A stretch of DNA of 64,000 nt from Symbiodinium natans (Eukaryota; Sar; Dinophyceae; Suessiales; Symbiodiniaceae). The stretch's first letter is position 1, and each line of letters opens with the position of its first letter. The notes under the pieces were generated by a model. It was not told the origin of the DNA. It did not search any database and saw only the letters and a program-made list of their open reading frames with translations. A program made the position numbers and the translations under genes. This document shows positions 39,286-50,294 of the stretch, piece by piece. The DNA lies in contig CAJNDS010002635.1 in NCBI GenBank assembly GCA_905221605.1, forward strand, positions 675,918-739,917, read 5' to 3'.

Positions 39286-41680
39286 CTCTTCTTACCGAGG
39301 AGAATAATGGCTACATATAAATAACACATGTCAATCTCAACCCATTCATCCTCCCTCTTCTGTGGAGGAGAGAATGCATAACACTAGATGAGCGAAGCGC
39401 ATGGACGGGAAGAGCGAGAAGCAGGTAGTTGTTTGTTGCATAGGGGAGGCCCACTCCCCGTAGAGCAGGAACGAGTTCCTCTGTTCCCTTCCTTTGCCTT
39501 CTTTAGTCCCTCCCCTGCGCTCCAACTGTTCTGTTCCGTCTTTTAAGGAGAAAGAAGGGGTAAAGAAGAAGGACGAAGACGGTTCCACTGTCCACTTATG
39601 CATGTTCATTTTATCTACAGGAGTTAGCAAGAGTGTTTAAGCAAGCTAGATAAAGAGAACAACAAGAACAAGGACGAGGAAACCACGAGCAGAATGTACA
39701 AGGAAAACACGAGGAATGAAAACCCATCGCAAAGAGAAGTGCCCACACTCAGTCTCACTGCACTCATCCTCTAATCCTCTCTTCTTTCTCTTCTGTGGTT
39801 CTCTTCTTATCCTACTTCTTCTCTCTGCTCTCTCCCTTCTAGTTTTTTTCTTGATTTTCTTGCGCGAGAGAGAATACATAACACTAGATGAGCGAAGCAC
39901 ATGGACGGGAAGATGAGAGAGAAGCAAGTAGTTAGTTGTTTGTTGCATAAGGAGGCCCACTCTCCCTCTAGGGCAGGGATGAGTTCCCCTGTTCCCTTCC
40001 TCTTGCCTTCTTTAATCTCTCCCCTGCGTTCCAACTCGTCCGTTCCTTCGTTTACGGAGAAAGAAGGGTGTATATACAAGGACGACGACGGCTCCCCTGT
40101 CCAGCATGTTTTTTTGATCTTCCCATTCAGCGAGAAAGGAACAGACAACAGGGGAAAACACAAGGAACTAACAAGAGTGTTTAAGCAAGCTAGATAACAA
40201 CAAGAAAAAGAAAGAGGAAGCCGCGAGCAGAATGTACAAGAAAAACACGAGGAAGGAATAAGTGATGCTCTTCTTGCAGAATGAAGATTTGAGAACACAA
40301 GCCAATCTCAAAAGAAAGAGGAAGCCACGAGCAGAATGTACAAGAAACACACAAGGAAGGGATAAAGATAAGCGCCCTTACTCAGTCTCACTGCATTCAT
40401 CCTCCATGTGGTTCTTTTGTTACAGAATGAAGATTTAACAGCACAAACCAATGTCACCACATTCATCCTCCCTCTTCTCTCTGCTCTCTATGGAGGAGAG
40501 AATGCATAACACTAGATGAGCGAAGCACATGGACGGGAAAAAGGAGAAGCAAGTACTTGTTTGTTGCGTAAGGGAGGCCCATTCTCCCCCTAGGGCAGGG
40601 ATGAGTTCCCCTGTTCCCTTCCTTTTGCCTTCTTTAATCTCTCCCCTGCGTTCCAACTTTTCCGTTCCTTCGGTTGAGGAGAAAGAAGGGGGTATATACA
40701 AGGACGAAGACGGTTCCCCTGTGCCCCTGTCCAGCATGTTCTTTTGATCTTCCCATTCAGCGATGAAAGGAACAGACAACAAGAGGAAAGCAACAAACCT
40801 TTAACTAACGTACGGTTCTTTCAGGAGAAAAGGAGTCGGATAACAGGAGAAGAACAAGGAAGAGGTAAACATGAAAACATGTCACTCTTCTATTTACACA
40901 CTCTCCTCATCTCTCCTCTCTTCCCTTTCTTGCCTGTTGGAGAAGAAATGAGGAAGAAAATAAACCAAAAAATAAGGGGGAGGCGCCCTGATTCATTCTC
41001 ACTGCCTTCATCCATCCTCTCCTCTGCTCTCTTATCTTGCTCTCTTATCTCTCTTCTCTGGCTCTGTTCTTGCCGGAAAGAAAGATGAATGTCCAAGAAC
41101 CCAAGATCATCTCGTTACCTTCGTCCTCGCTCTCATCTCTTCTCGCTCTCATCTCTTCTCGCTTTTTCTCTGCTCTTTGCTTTTCTTATGGAGGAGAGAA
41201 TTGCAAACAGTCTCGCGAAGTCAGATTTGGGGCTGCACGTGTGCGCGTGGGGGGCAGTTATGTTGCAAAAAGTGGCCCCTCGCAGGGCTGAGTTCCCCTG
41301 TTCCTTCCAGTTTGTCTGCAATCCACCCCCCCTGAGTTCCAACAGTTCTGTTCAGATAGGACAAAACGGCTCCCCTGTTCATTTGTGCGTGTTCTTTCAA
41401 CAGACTCATTCAGCGAGAAGGAACAGACAACAAGAGGAAAACACCAAGGAATGAACAAAAGTGTTTTTCTTCTTTCTTATCAAGGAGAAGGACAAAGAAC
41501 ATTTCAATTGTCGTAACTCTCCTCTCATCCCTTTCTGGTCTTTGGGAGGAAGAAAGAAAGAAGGAAGAAACAACAAATTCTGAGAGGCGCCACTATTCAA
41601 TCTCACTACCTTCATCCACCCTCGCCTCTCTTCTTTCTCTTCTTTGAATGTTTGTGTAAGGACACAAATCCATCTCACTA
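38860..41680. repeat. Diverged tandem duplications with CT-rich core
   Basis: CATAACACTAGATGAGCGAA recurs near 39380, 39880 and 40506, each followed by a related ~280-bp stretch, so unit spacing is about 500-630 bp. Frames in it are not conserved between units. No gene seen. Confidence 0.85.
39140..39283. repeat. (CT)n microsatellite
   Basis: About 140 bp of CT with a few CG and CC interruptions. Confidence 0.95.
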
Positions 41681-41699
41681 CAATTTCCTCCCGCTTCTC

Positions 41700-41701
41700 T
41701 G

Positions 41702-41748
<47 letters not shown>

Positions 41749-41875
41749 TCCCTTCTCTTCTCTTCTCTTCTCTTCCCTTCCCTTCTCCTTCTCTTCTCTT
41801 CTCTTCTCTTCTCTTCTCTTCTCTTCTCTTTTCTTCTCTTCTCTTCTCTTCTCTTCTCTTCTTCTTGTTCTTCCT
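41700..41875. repeat. (CT)n then (CTCTT)n microsatellite
   Basis: CT run switching to CTCTT pentamers. Confidence 0.95.
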
Positions 41876-41904
41876 GGGGACGGCCTTGGGCAGGGGGGGG
41901 CTGG

Positions 41905-42595
41905 AATTTAAGTCACCCTTAAGTTTTTGGAAAACTGAGCTCCCGAAATGACAAATCGCAAGCAGTGTCCCTCTTAAGTTTTTGGAAAACTGGGCTCCCA
42001 AATGACAAATCGCAAGCATTGTTACCCCTGAAGTTTTGGAAAACAGGGCTTCCAAAATGACAAATCGCAAGCAGTGTTCCCCCTTGGTTTTTTGGAGAAC
42101 CGAATTTCCAAAATGACAAATCGCAAGTAAGTGTTCGGAAAACTGAGCTCCCACAAGGACAAATCGCAAGCAGTGTCCCCCTTCAGTTTTTGGAAAACGG
42201 AGCTCCCAAAATGACAAATCGCAAGCTGTGTCCCCCCTTAAGTTTTTGAAAAACTGAGCTCCCAAAATGACAAATCGCAAGCAGTGCCCCCCTTAAGTTT
42301 TTGGAAAATGGAGCTCCCAAAATGATAAATCGCCAGCAGTGTCCCCTTTAAGTTTTTGGACAACTGAGCTCCTAAAATGATGAATCGCAAGCAGTGTCCA
42401 CCCTAAAGTTTTGGAAACCTGAAATCCCAAAATGACAAGTCGCAAGCAGTGTACCCCTGCTTTTGGAAAACGGAGCTCCCAAAATGTCAAATCGCCAGCA
42501 GTGTCCCCTGTAAGTTTTTGAAAAACGGAGCTCCCAAAATGACAAATCGCAAGCAGTGTCCCCTTTAAGTTTTTGGAACACTGAGCTCCCACATT
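41905..42595. repeat. 55-bp satellite, array 1
   Basis: About 12 units of AAATGACAAATCGCAAGCAG ... TAAGTTTTTGGAAAAC. Followed by GGTTAGATAGTTTAGATAG. Confidence 0.95.
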
Positions 42596-42734
42596 CTACA
42601 TATTCAAGGTTAGATAGTTTAGATAGTTTAGGTGGTTTCGGGCCTTTCTACCCTGTCCCCCTGGCCGCCTGGCGCCCCTCCCCCCCCCCGGTGGCTTAAA
42701 TAGGGTTTATTTGGAAGCTAGGGCTCGGGTTTTG

Positions 42735-45110
42735 CCCGTGGCAAAGAGAAGATGGTACTCGTCTTCGTCTTTCCTCTCTTTCTTGTCTTTCTTCTCTCTT
42801 GTTCGTTTGCCTTTGAAATAAAAAACCAAAGGAAGAACAATGAAAATGAAAGGAACTCGCTTTCTTTTCCGTTTGGGAACAATGGAAAGAACCGAGGAGA
42901 TAGGGCAAGAGGAGGGATACGCTGAAGCATGGGCAGGGGCCACGTTACTTTCCCCAACCATTGAAAAAGCATAAGAAAAGAAAAGGGCCTCCATTTCCCT
43001 GTGTTTTTGTCTTTTCTTGTGTTTTTTTGTCGGTGAAGAGAAGGGAGAAGGGAGAAGGAGGAGGATAAATAGACAGGATTGATTCTTAACAGGAAGAGCA
43101 AAGACAAGAATAGAAGAAAGATTAATAAAGGAGAAGGAAAGACAAAACAAGGCACAGAGAAGATGGAACTTATCGATCCTCTCTCCCTTATCTCTCCCTT
43201 CCCTCTTCCTTGTCGAAATAAGGAAAACAAAAAGGAAGAAGTATGAACAAAGGAGAAGGGCAAGAAAAGGAACAGAAGAGATAGGCCGAGAAGTGGGATA
43301 TGATGAAGTACGGCAAGGTCCACGTGCAAGGAGTCACCAGCTTTATCATTCAAGCTCCTTTCCTGCTTTTAATCAGTTAAAAGGTAATAGATGGAGAGAA
43401 GGGAAAAAGAAGTGAGAGAGGAGAGGTCACAAGGATGCCTTTTTTCTGGAAGCGTACAGCAAGCGCCTGCTTCCATCGCGCATAGAGTGAGATAGAGAGA
43501 CTGAGAGACTGAAAGACTGAGAATGAGTGAGTGAGAGATAGAGGTAGGGACAGGGAAAGAAAAGAAAGAGCGAAAGAAAGATAGATAGCGACAGGGATAG
43601 AGACAGAGAGAGACATTGTTGTTTTTTGTTTCGGGGGCGTCCTTTTTTTCTGGCTTGAAGATGCAGAAAACGTTCCAAAGGGACACCCGTTCCATCGCCC
43701 ATGGCCAAGAGAAGATGGTACTTGTCTTCATCTTTCCTCTCCTGTCTTTGTTCTCTCTTGTTCGTTTCCCTTTAAAATAAAAAAGCCAAAGAAAGAACCA
43801 TGAAAATGAAAGGAACTCGCTTTCTTTTTCCGTTTGGGAACAACGAAAAGAACCGAAGAGATACGGCGAGAGGAGGGATATGCTGAAGCATGGAGAAGGG
43901 CCACGGGCAAGCAGCCAACCCCGCTCACTTTCCCCAACCATTGAAAAAGGATAAGAATGGAAAAAGGGCCTCCGTCCCCCTCTTACTTTAATTTCTATTG
44001 TGTTTTTGCCGTTGAAGAGAAGGGAGAGAGAAGGAGGAAGAGCAAAGACAAGAATAGAAGAGAGATTTATAAAGGAGAAGGAAAGACAAAACAAGGCACA
44101 GAGAAGATGGAACTTATCGATCCTCTCTCCCTTATCTCTCCCTTCCCTCTTCCTTGTCGAAATAAGGAAAACAAAAAGGAAGAAGTATGAACAAAGGAGA
44201 AGGGTAAGGAAAGGAACAGAAGAGATAGGCCGAGAAGTGGGATATGATGAAGTACGGCAAGGTCCACGTGCAAGGAGTCACCAGCTTTATCATTCAAGTT
44301 CCTTTCCTGCTTTTAATCAGTTAAAAGGTAATAGATGGAGAGAAGGGAAAAAGAAGTGAGAGAGGAGAGATCACAAGGATGCCTTTTTTCTGGAAGCGTA
44401 CTGCAAGGAATAGAAGAAACAGGAAGCAAGGAGAGGGACGGACTAAACAAGGCGCAAAGAAGGTGGCATTCCTCTAGACCCATCATCTCTCCCCTGTCCC
44501 TTTGAATGAGAAGGTGCGTCCTTTTTTCTCGCTTGAAGATGCAAAAAACGATCCAAAGGGACACCCGTTCCTTACCCATGGCAAAGAGAAGATGGTACTT
44601 GTCTTCATCTTTCCTCTCTTGTCTTTGTTCTCTCTTGTTCGTTTCCCTTCAAAATAAAAAGCCAAAGCTAGAACAATGAAAATGAAAGGAACTCGCTTTC
44701 TGTTTCCGTTTGGGAACAATGAAAAGAACCGAAGAGATAGGGCGAGAGGAGGGATATGCTGAAGCATGGAGAGGTGCCACGGGCAAGCAGCCAACCCAGC
44801 CACTTTCCCCGACCATTGAAAAAGTATGAGAATGGAAAAGGGCCTCCATATGCCCCTCTTATTTTCTTTTCTTGTGTTTTTTCCGTCAAACAAAAAGGAG
44901 GAGGAGAGATAGACAGGATTGCATTTTTAACAGGAAGAGCAAAGACAATAATAGAAGAGAGATTAATAAAGGAGGAGGAAAGACAAAACAAGGCACAGAG
45001 AAGATGGGACTCTTCTTTATCGATCCTCTTTCCCTTATCTCTCCCTTCCCTTTTTCTTTTCGAAATAAGGACAACAAAAAGGATGAATTGTGAAAACAGG
45101 AGAAGGGTAA
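42735..45110. repeat. Three tandem ~0.9-kb units
   Basis: AGATGGTACTYGTCTTC recurs at 42751, 43713 and 44590. Each unit carries AAAATGAAAGGAACTCGCTT and GACAAAACAAGGCACAGAG. Purine-rich; frames differ between copies. No gene seen. Confidence 0.9.
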
Positions 45111-45112
45111 GG

Positions 45113-45168
45113 TTGGTACTGTTGAACCGCCTTGTTTTAGAGGAAACAGGGCGGTTCAACAGTACCAA
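45113..45168. repeat. Near-perfect hairpin
   Basis: TTGGTACTGTTGAACCGCC is mirrored exactly after a ~18-nt loop. A half-copy (GGTGAACCGCCTTGTTTTA) follows at 45205. Confidence 0.9.
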
Positions 45169-45254
45169 ACTTTCAGAGACATTCTCTAAGAACATTTGGT
45201 AATGGTGAACCGCCTTGTTTTAAAGGAAAAAGGGCATAATTTAATTCGTAGTAA

Positions 45255-45451
45255 TCTCCAGATTTACCCCTAATTGAATTGGTATAAACAATTTAACTAA
45301 TTTAATTTATTTAAAGAATTTACTCCCACAGAACAAAATTATTTACATTGTTTTTCACGTATTCGGATTAAATTAATTTAGATAATGTAATTCTGTGGAA
45401 TTAGATTATTTAAATACATGAAATTGTATTAAGTAGAGGTAAATCTAGAGA
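45255..45451. mobile_element. AT-rich TIR element at satellite edge
   Basis: TCTCCAGATTTACCCCTA and AGAGGTAAATCTAGAG ends around an AT-rich core; abuts the first 87-bp satellite unit. Confidence 0.65.
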
Positions 45452-48320
45452 CCTGCAAATGCCACACAAAACGGAAGAGGGTAGGAACAACTTTGCGGGT
45501 CGACATTTGCCGGGATCCCCTTGGCGCCCTGCGAAAGTCCTGCAAATACCACACAAAACGGAAGAGGGTAGGTACAACCTTTACAGGTCGAAATTTGCCG
45601 GGATCCCTTTGGCGCCCTGCCAAAGTCCTGCAAATACCACACAAAACGGAAGAGGGTAGGAACAACTTTGCGGGTTGAGATTGGCCGGGATCCCCTTGGC
45701 GCCCTGCGAAAGTCCTGCAGATACCACACAAAAAGGAAGAGGGCAGGAACAACCTTTACAGGTCGAAATTCGCCGGGATCCCCTTGGCGCCCTGCGAAAG
45801 TCCAGCAAATACCACACAAAACGGAAGAGGGTAGGAACAACTTTGCGGGTCGAAATTTGCGGGATCCCCTTGGCGCCCTGTCAAAGTCCTGCAAATACCA
45901 CACAAAAAGGAAGAGGGCAGGAACAACCTTTACAGGTCGAAATTTGCCGGGATCCCCTTGGCGCCCTGCGAAAGTCCTGCAAATAACACACAAAACGGAA
46001 GAGGGTAAGAACAACTTTGCATGTCGAAATTTGCCGGGGTTCCCTTGGCGCCCTGCCAAAGTCCTGCAAATACCACACAAAACGGAAGAGGGTAGGAACA
46101 ACTTTGCGGGTTGAGATTTGCCGGGATCCCCTTGGCGCCCTGCGAAAGTCCTGCAAATAGTACACTTAGCTTTTGAGTAGACCCTGGAAAAAAAGTATAT
46201 ACTTTTTGGGTATAAGTAGCTATAATAGGAACCCAGAACCAAAAAAAGTATTAAAGTATAGTACTCCAAGACCCAGTACACAAAAAGGAAGAGGGTAGGA
46301 ACAACCTTTACAGGTCGAAATTTGCCGGGATCCCCTTGGCGCCCTGCCAAAGTCCTGCAAATACTACACAAAAAGGAAGAGGCTAGGAACCACCTTTACA
46401 GGTCGAAATTTGCCAGGATCCCCTTGGCGCCATGTCAAAAGTCCTGCAAATACCATACAATACGGAAGAGGGTAGGAACAACTTTGCGGGTCGAAATTTG
46501 CCGGGAGCCCCTTGGCGCCCTGCGAAAGTCCTGCAAATACCACACAAAACGGAAGAGGGTAAGAACAACTTTGCATGTCGAAATTTGCCGGGGTTCCCTT
46601 GGCGCCCTGCCAAAGTCCTGCAAATACCACACAAAACGGAAGAGGGTAGGAACAACTTTGCGGGTTGAGATTTGCCGGGATCCCCTTGGCGCCCTGCGAA
46701 AGTCCTGCAAATAGTACACAAAAAGGAAGAGGGTAGGAACAACCTTTACAGGTCGAAATTTGCCGGGATCCCCTTGGCGCCCTGCCAAAGTCCTGCAAAT
46801 ACCACACAAGAAGGAAGAGGGCAGGAACAACCTTCACAGGTCGAAATTTGCCGGGATCCCCTTGGCGCCCTGCGAAAGTCCTGCAAATACCACACAAAAC
46901 GGAAGAGGGTAGGAACAACTTTGCGGGTTGAAATTTGCCAGGATCCCCTTGGCGCCCTGTCAAAGTCCTGCAAATACCACACAATACGGAAGAGGGTAGG
47001 AACAACTTTGCATGTCGAAATTTGCCGGGGTTCCCTTGGCGCCCTGCGAAAGTCCTGCAAATACCACGCAAAACGACAGAGGGTAGGAACAACTTTGCAT
47101 GTCGAAATTTGCCGGGATCCCCTTGGCGCCCTGCCAAAGTCCTGCAAATACCACACAAAACGGAAGAGGGTAGGAACAACTTTGCGGGTTGAGATTTGCC
47201 GGGAGCCCCTTGGCGCCCTGCCAAAGTCCTGCAAATACCACACAAAACGGAAGAGGGTAGGAGCAACCTTTACAGGTCGAAAAATGCCGGGATCCCTTTG
47301 GCGCCCTGCCAAAGTCCTGCAAATACTACACCAAAAGGAAGAGGCTAGGAACCACCTTTACAGGTCGAAATTTGCCAGGATCCCCTTGGCGCCATGTCAA
47401 AAGTCCTGCAAATACCACACAATACGGAAGAGGGTAGGAACGACTTTGCGGGTTGAGATTTGCCGGGAGCCCCTTGGCGCCCTGCCAAAGTCTCGCAAAT
47501 ACCACACAAAACGGAAGAGGGTAGGAACAACTTTGCATGTCGAAATTTGCCGGGATCCCCTTGGCGCCCTGCCAAAGTCCTGCAAATAACACACAAAACG
47601 GAAGAGGGTAGGAACAACTTTGCAGGTCGAAATTTGCCGGGATCCCCTTGGCGCCCTGCCAAAGTCCTGCAAATACCACATAAAAACGGAAGACGGTAGG
47701 AACAACTTTGCGGGTTGAGATTTGCCGGGATCCCCTTGGCGCCCTGCCAAACTCCTGCAAATACCACACAAAACGACAGAGGGTAGGAACAACTTTGCAT
47801 GTCGAAATTTGCCGGGATCCCCTTGGCGCCCTGCCAAAGTCCTGCAAATACCACACAAAACGGAAGAGGGTAGGGACAACTTTTACAGGTCGAAATTTGA
47901 CGGGGTCCCCTTGGCGCCCTTCCAAAGTCCTCCAAATACCACACAAAACGGAAGAGGGTAGGAACAACTTTGCGGTCGAAATTTGCCGGGATCCCCTTGG
48001 CGCCCTGCAAAAAGTCCTGTAAATACCACACAAAACGGAAGAGGGTAGGAACAACTTTGCAGGTCGAAATTTGCCGGGATCCCCTTGGCGCCCTGCCAAA
48101 GTCCTGCGAATACCACACAAAACGGAAGAGGGTAGGAACAACTTTGCGGGTCGAAATTTGCCGGGATCCCCTTGGCGCCCTGCAAAAAGTCCTGTAAATA
48201 CCACATACCACACAAAACGGAAGAGGGTAGGAACAACTTTGCGGGTTGAGATTTGCCGGGAGCCCCTTGGCGCCCTGCCAAAGTCTTGAAATGCCACACA
48301 AAACGGAAGAGGGTAGGAGC
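45452..48320. repeat. 87/88-bp satellite, about 33 units
   Basis: Unit contains ACGGAAGAGGGTAGGAACAA, GAAATTTGCCGGGATCCCCT and TGGCGCCCTGCC. The 87-bp form has ACTTTGCGGGTCG, the 88-bp form ACCTTTACAGGTCG. 87 is a multiple of three, which creates long false reading frames. Confidence 0.95.
46166..46274. mobile_element. 109-bp insertion in the 87-bp satellite
   Basis: Bounded by the direct repeat AGTACAC at 46159-46165 and 46275-46281. A sister unit at about 46711 carries the uninterrupted site ATAGTACACAAAAAGG. Confidence 0.9.
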
Positions 48321-48334
48321 ATTGTAAAGTCCCT

Positions 48335-48775
48335 CTTAGGGTTTAGGGTTCAGGGTTTAGGGTTTAGGGTTTATGGTTCAGACCCTAAATCCGAACCTCT
48401 ACGCGTCCTCAAAGCCCGACTCCTCAAGTCAAAGCTAAGCCATTTAAACCGCTAAATCCGGAGACGCTTAAATACCCCCCAAACCGACCCCAAACCCTAA
48501 ACCCCAAATCCTAAATCCCTAAACCCCAAACCCTCTAAACCCCAAACCCTAAACCCAAACCCCAAACCCTAAACTCTTAAACCGCAAACCCCTTAACCCT
48601 CAGCCAAACCCACAAACCCTCAACCCTGAGCTACCCTAAACCCCAAATTCTAAACCCCTAAACCCCCAAACCCCCAAACCCTAACCCTAAACCCCAAACC
48701 CTACCCCTAAGCCCCAAACCCTCAACCCTAAACCCAAAACCCCAAACCCTAAACCCTAGACTAGGTAAGGAACAA
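48335..48775. repeat. Degenerate CCCTAAA-type island within the satellites
   Basis: Short TTTAGGG run then irregular CCCTAAA/CCCCAAA units; the only sizeable telomere-type sequence between 38.6 and 52.6 kb. Followed by an AAGGAATA-type microsatellite to 48870. Confidence 0.85.
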
Positions 48776-48924
48776 GGGGTAAGGATTAAGGAATAGGGAA
48801 TAGAGAATAGGGAATAGAGAATAAGGAATAAGGAATAAGGAATATTGAATAAGGAATAAGGAATAAGGAATACAGACCAAGATCCTCACCAAGGCCACGG
48901 GTCAAATAATACATAAAGGGTTCT

Positions 48925-50290
48925 CTTACAAGCAGTGTACCCCTTAAGTTTTGGAAAACAAAGCTCCCAAAATGACAAATCGCAAGCAGTGTCCCCCGCA
49001 AATTTTTGAAAAACTGAGCTCCCAAAATGACAAATCGCAAGCAGTGTCCCCCTCTAAGTTTTTGGAAAACCGAGCTCCCAAAATGACAAATCGCAAGCAG
49101 TGTCCCCCTTAAGTTTTTGAAAAACTGAGCTCCCAAAATAACAAATCGCAAGCAGTGTGCCCCCTTAAGTTGTTGGAAAACTGCGCTCCCAAAATGACAT
49201 ATCGCAAGCAGTTTCCCCGTAAGTTTTTTGGAAAACTGCGCTCCCAAAATTTCAAATCGCAAGCAGTGTCCCCTTTAAGTTTTTGGAAAAATGCGCTTCC
49301 AAAATGACAAATCACAAGCAGTGTCCCCCTTAAGCTTTTGGAAAACTCAGCTCCCAAAATGACAAATCGCAAGCAGTGTCCCCCGTAAGTTTTTTGGAAA
49401 ACTGCGCTCCCAAAATGACAAATCGCAAGCAGTGTCCCCCTTAAGCTTTTGGAAAACTCAGCTCCAATAATGACAAATCGCAAGCAGTGTCCCCCGTAAG
49501 TTTTTTTGGAAAACTGCGCTTCCAAAATGACAAATCGCAAGCAGTGTCCCCCTTAAGCTTTTGGAAAACTAAGCACCCAAAATGACAAATCGCAAGCAGT
49601 GTCCCCCTTAAGTTTTTTGGAAAACTGCGCTCCCGAAATGACAAATCGCAAGCAGTGTCCCCCATAAGCTTTTGGAAAACTCAGCTCCAAAAATGACAAA
49701 TCGCAAGCAGTGTCCCCCTTCAGTTTTTTGGAAAACTGCGCTCCCAAAATGACAAATCGCAAGCAGTGTCCCCCTTAAGCTTTTGGAAAACTCAGCTCCC
49801 AAAATGACAAATCGCAAGCAGTGTCCCCCTTAAGCTTTCGGAAAACTAAGCTCCAAAAATGACAAATCGAAAGCAGTGTCCCCCGTAAGTCTTTTGGAAA
49901 ACTGCGCTCCCAAAATGACAAATCGCAAGCAGTGTCCCCCTTAAGCTTTTGGAAAACTGCGCTCCCAAAATGACAAATCGCAAGCAGTGTCCCCCGTAAG
50001 TTTTTTGGAAAACTGCGCTTCCAAAATGACAAATCGCAAGCAGTGTCCCCCTTAAGCTTTTGGGAAACTAAGCTCCCAAAATGACAAATCGCAAGCAGTG
50101 TCCCCCTTAAGTTTTTTGGAAAACTGCGCTCCCGAAATGACAAATCGCAAGCAGTGTCCCCCTTAAGCTTTTGGAAAACTGAGCTCCCAAAATGACAAAT
50201 CGCAAGCAGTGTCCCCCTTCAGTTTTTTGGAAAACTGAGCTCCCAAAATGACAAGTCGCAAGCAGTGTCCCCCTGTAAGTTTTTGGAAAA
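48925..50290. repeat. 55-bp satellite, array 2, with dimeric structure
   Basis: About 25 units. Two forms alternate in much of the array: TTAAGCTTTTGG with CTCAGCTCC, and TAAGTTTTTTGG with CTGCGCTCC, making a ~111-bp dimer. Confidence 0.95.
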
Positions 50291-50294
50291 CCGA

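Noticed and set aside
39050-39330. Ser/Leu-rich or Arg/Glu-rich proteins
   Set aside because: Pure (CT)n microsatellite translated.
41678-42280. 200-codon frame with LLAICHFGSSVFQK-like repeats
   Set aside because: Translation of the 55-bp satellite read through a CT tract; no constraint between units.
43369-44094. 241-codon frame in the 0.9-kb tandem units
   Set aside because: The equivalent frame is broken or shifted in the other two copies; low-complexity purine/pyrimidine bias explains its length.
45452-48320. CRISPR array
   Set aside because: Units are contiguous with no unique spacers, and the context is eukaryotic.
45445-48322. Open frames of 300 or more codons in the 87-bp satellite
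   Set aside because: Unit length is a multiple of three and lacks stops in several frames on both strands; frames shift at 88-bp units. A repeat artefact.
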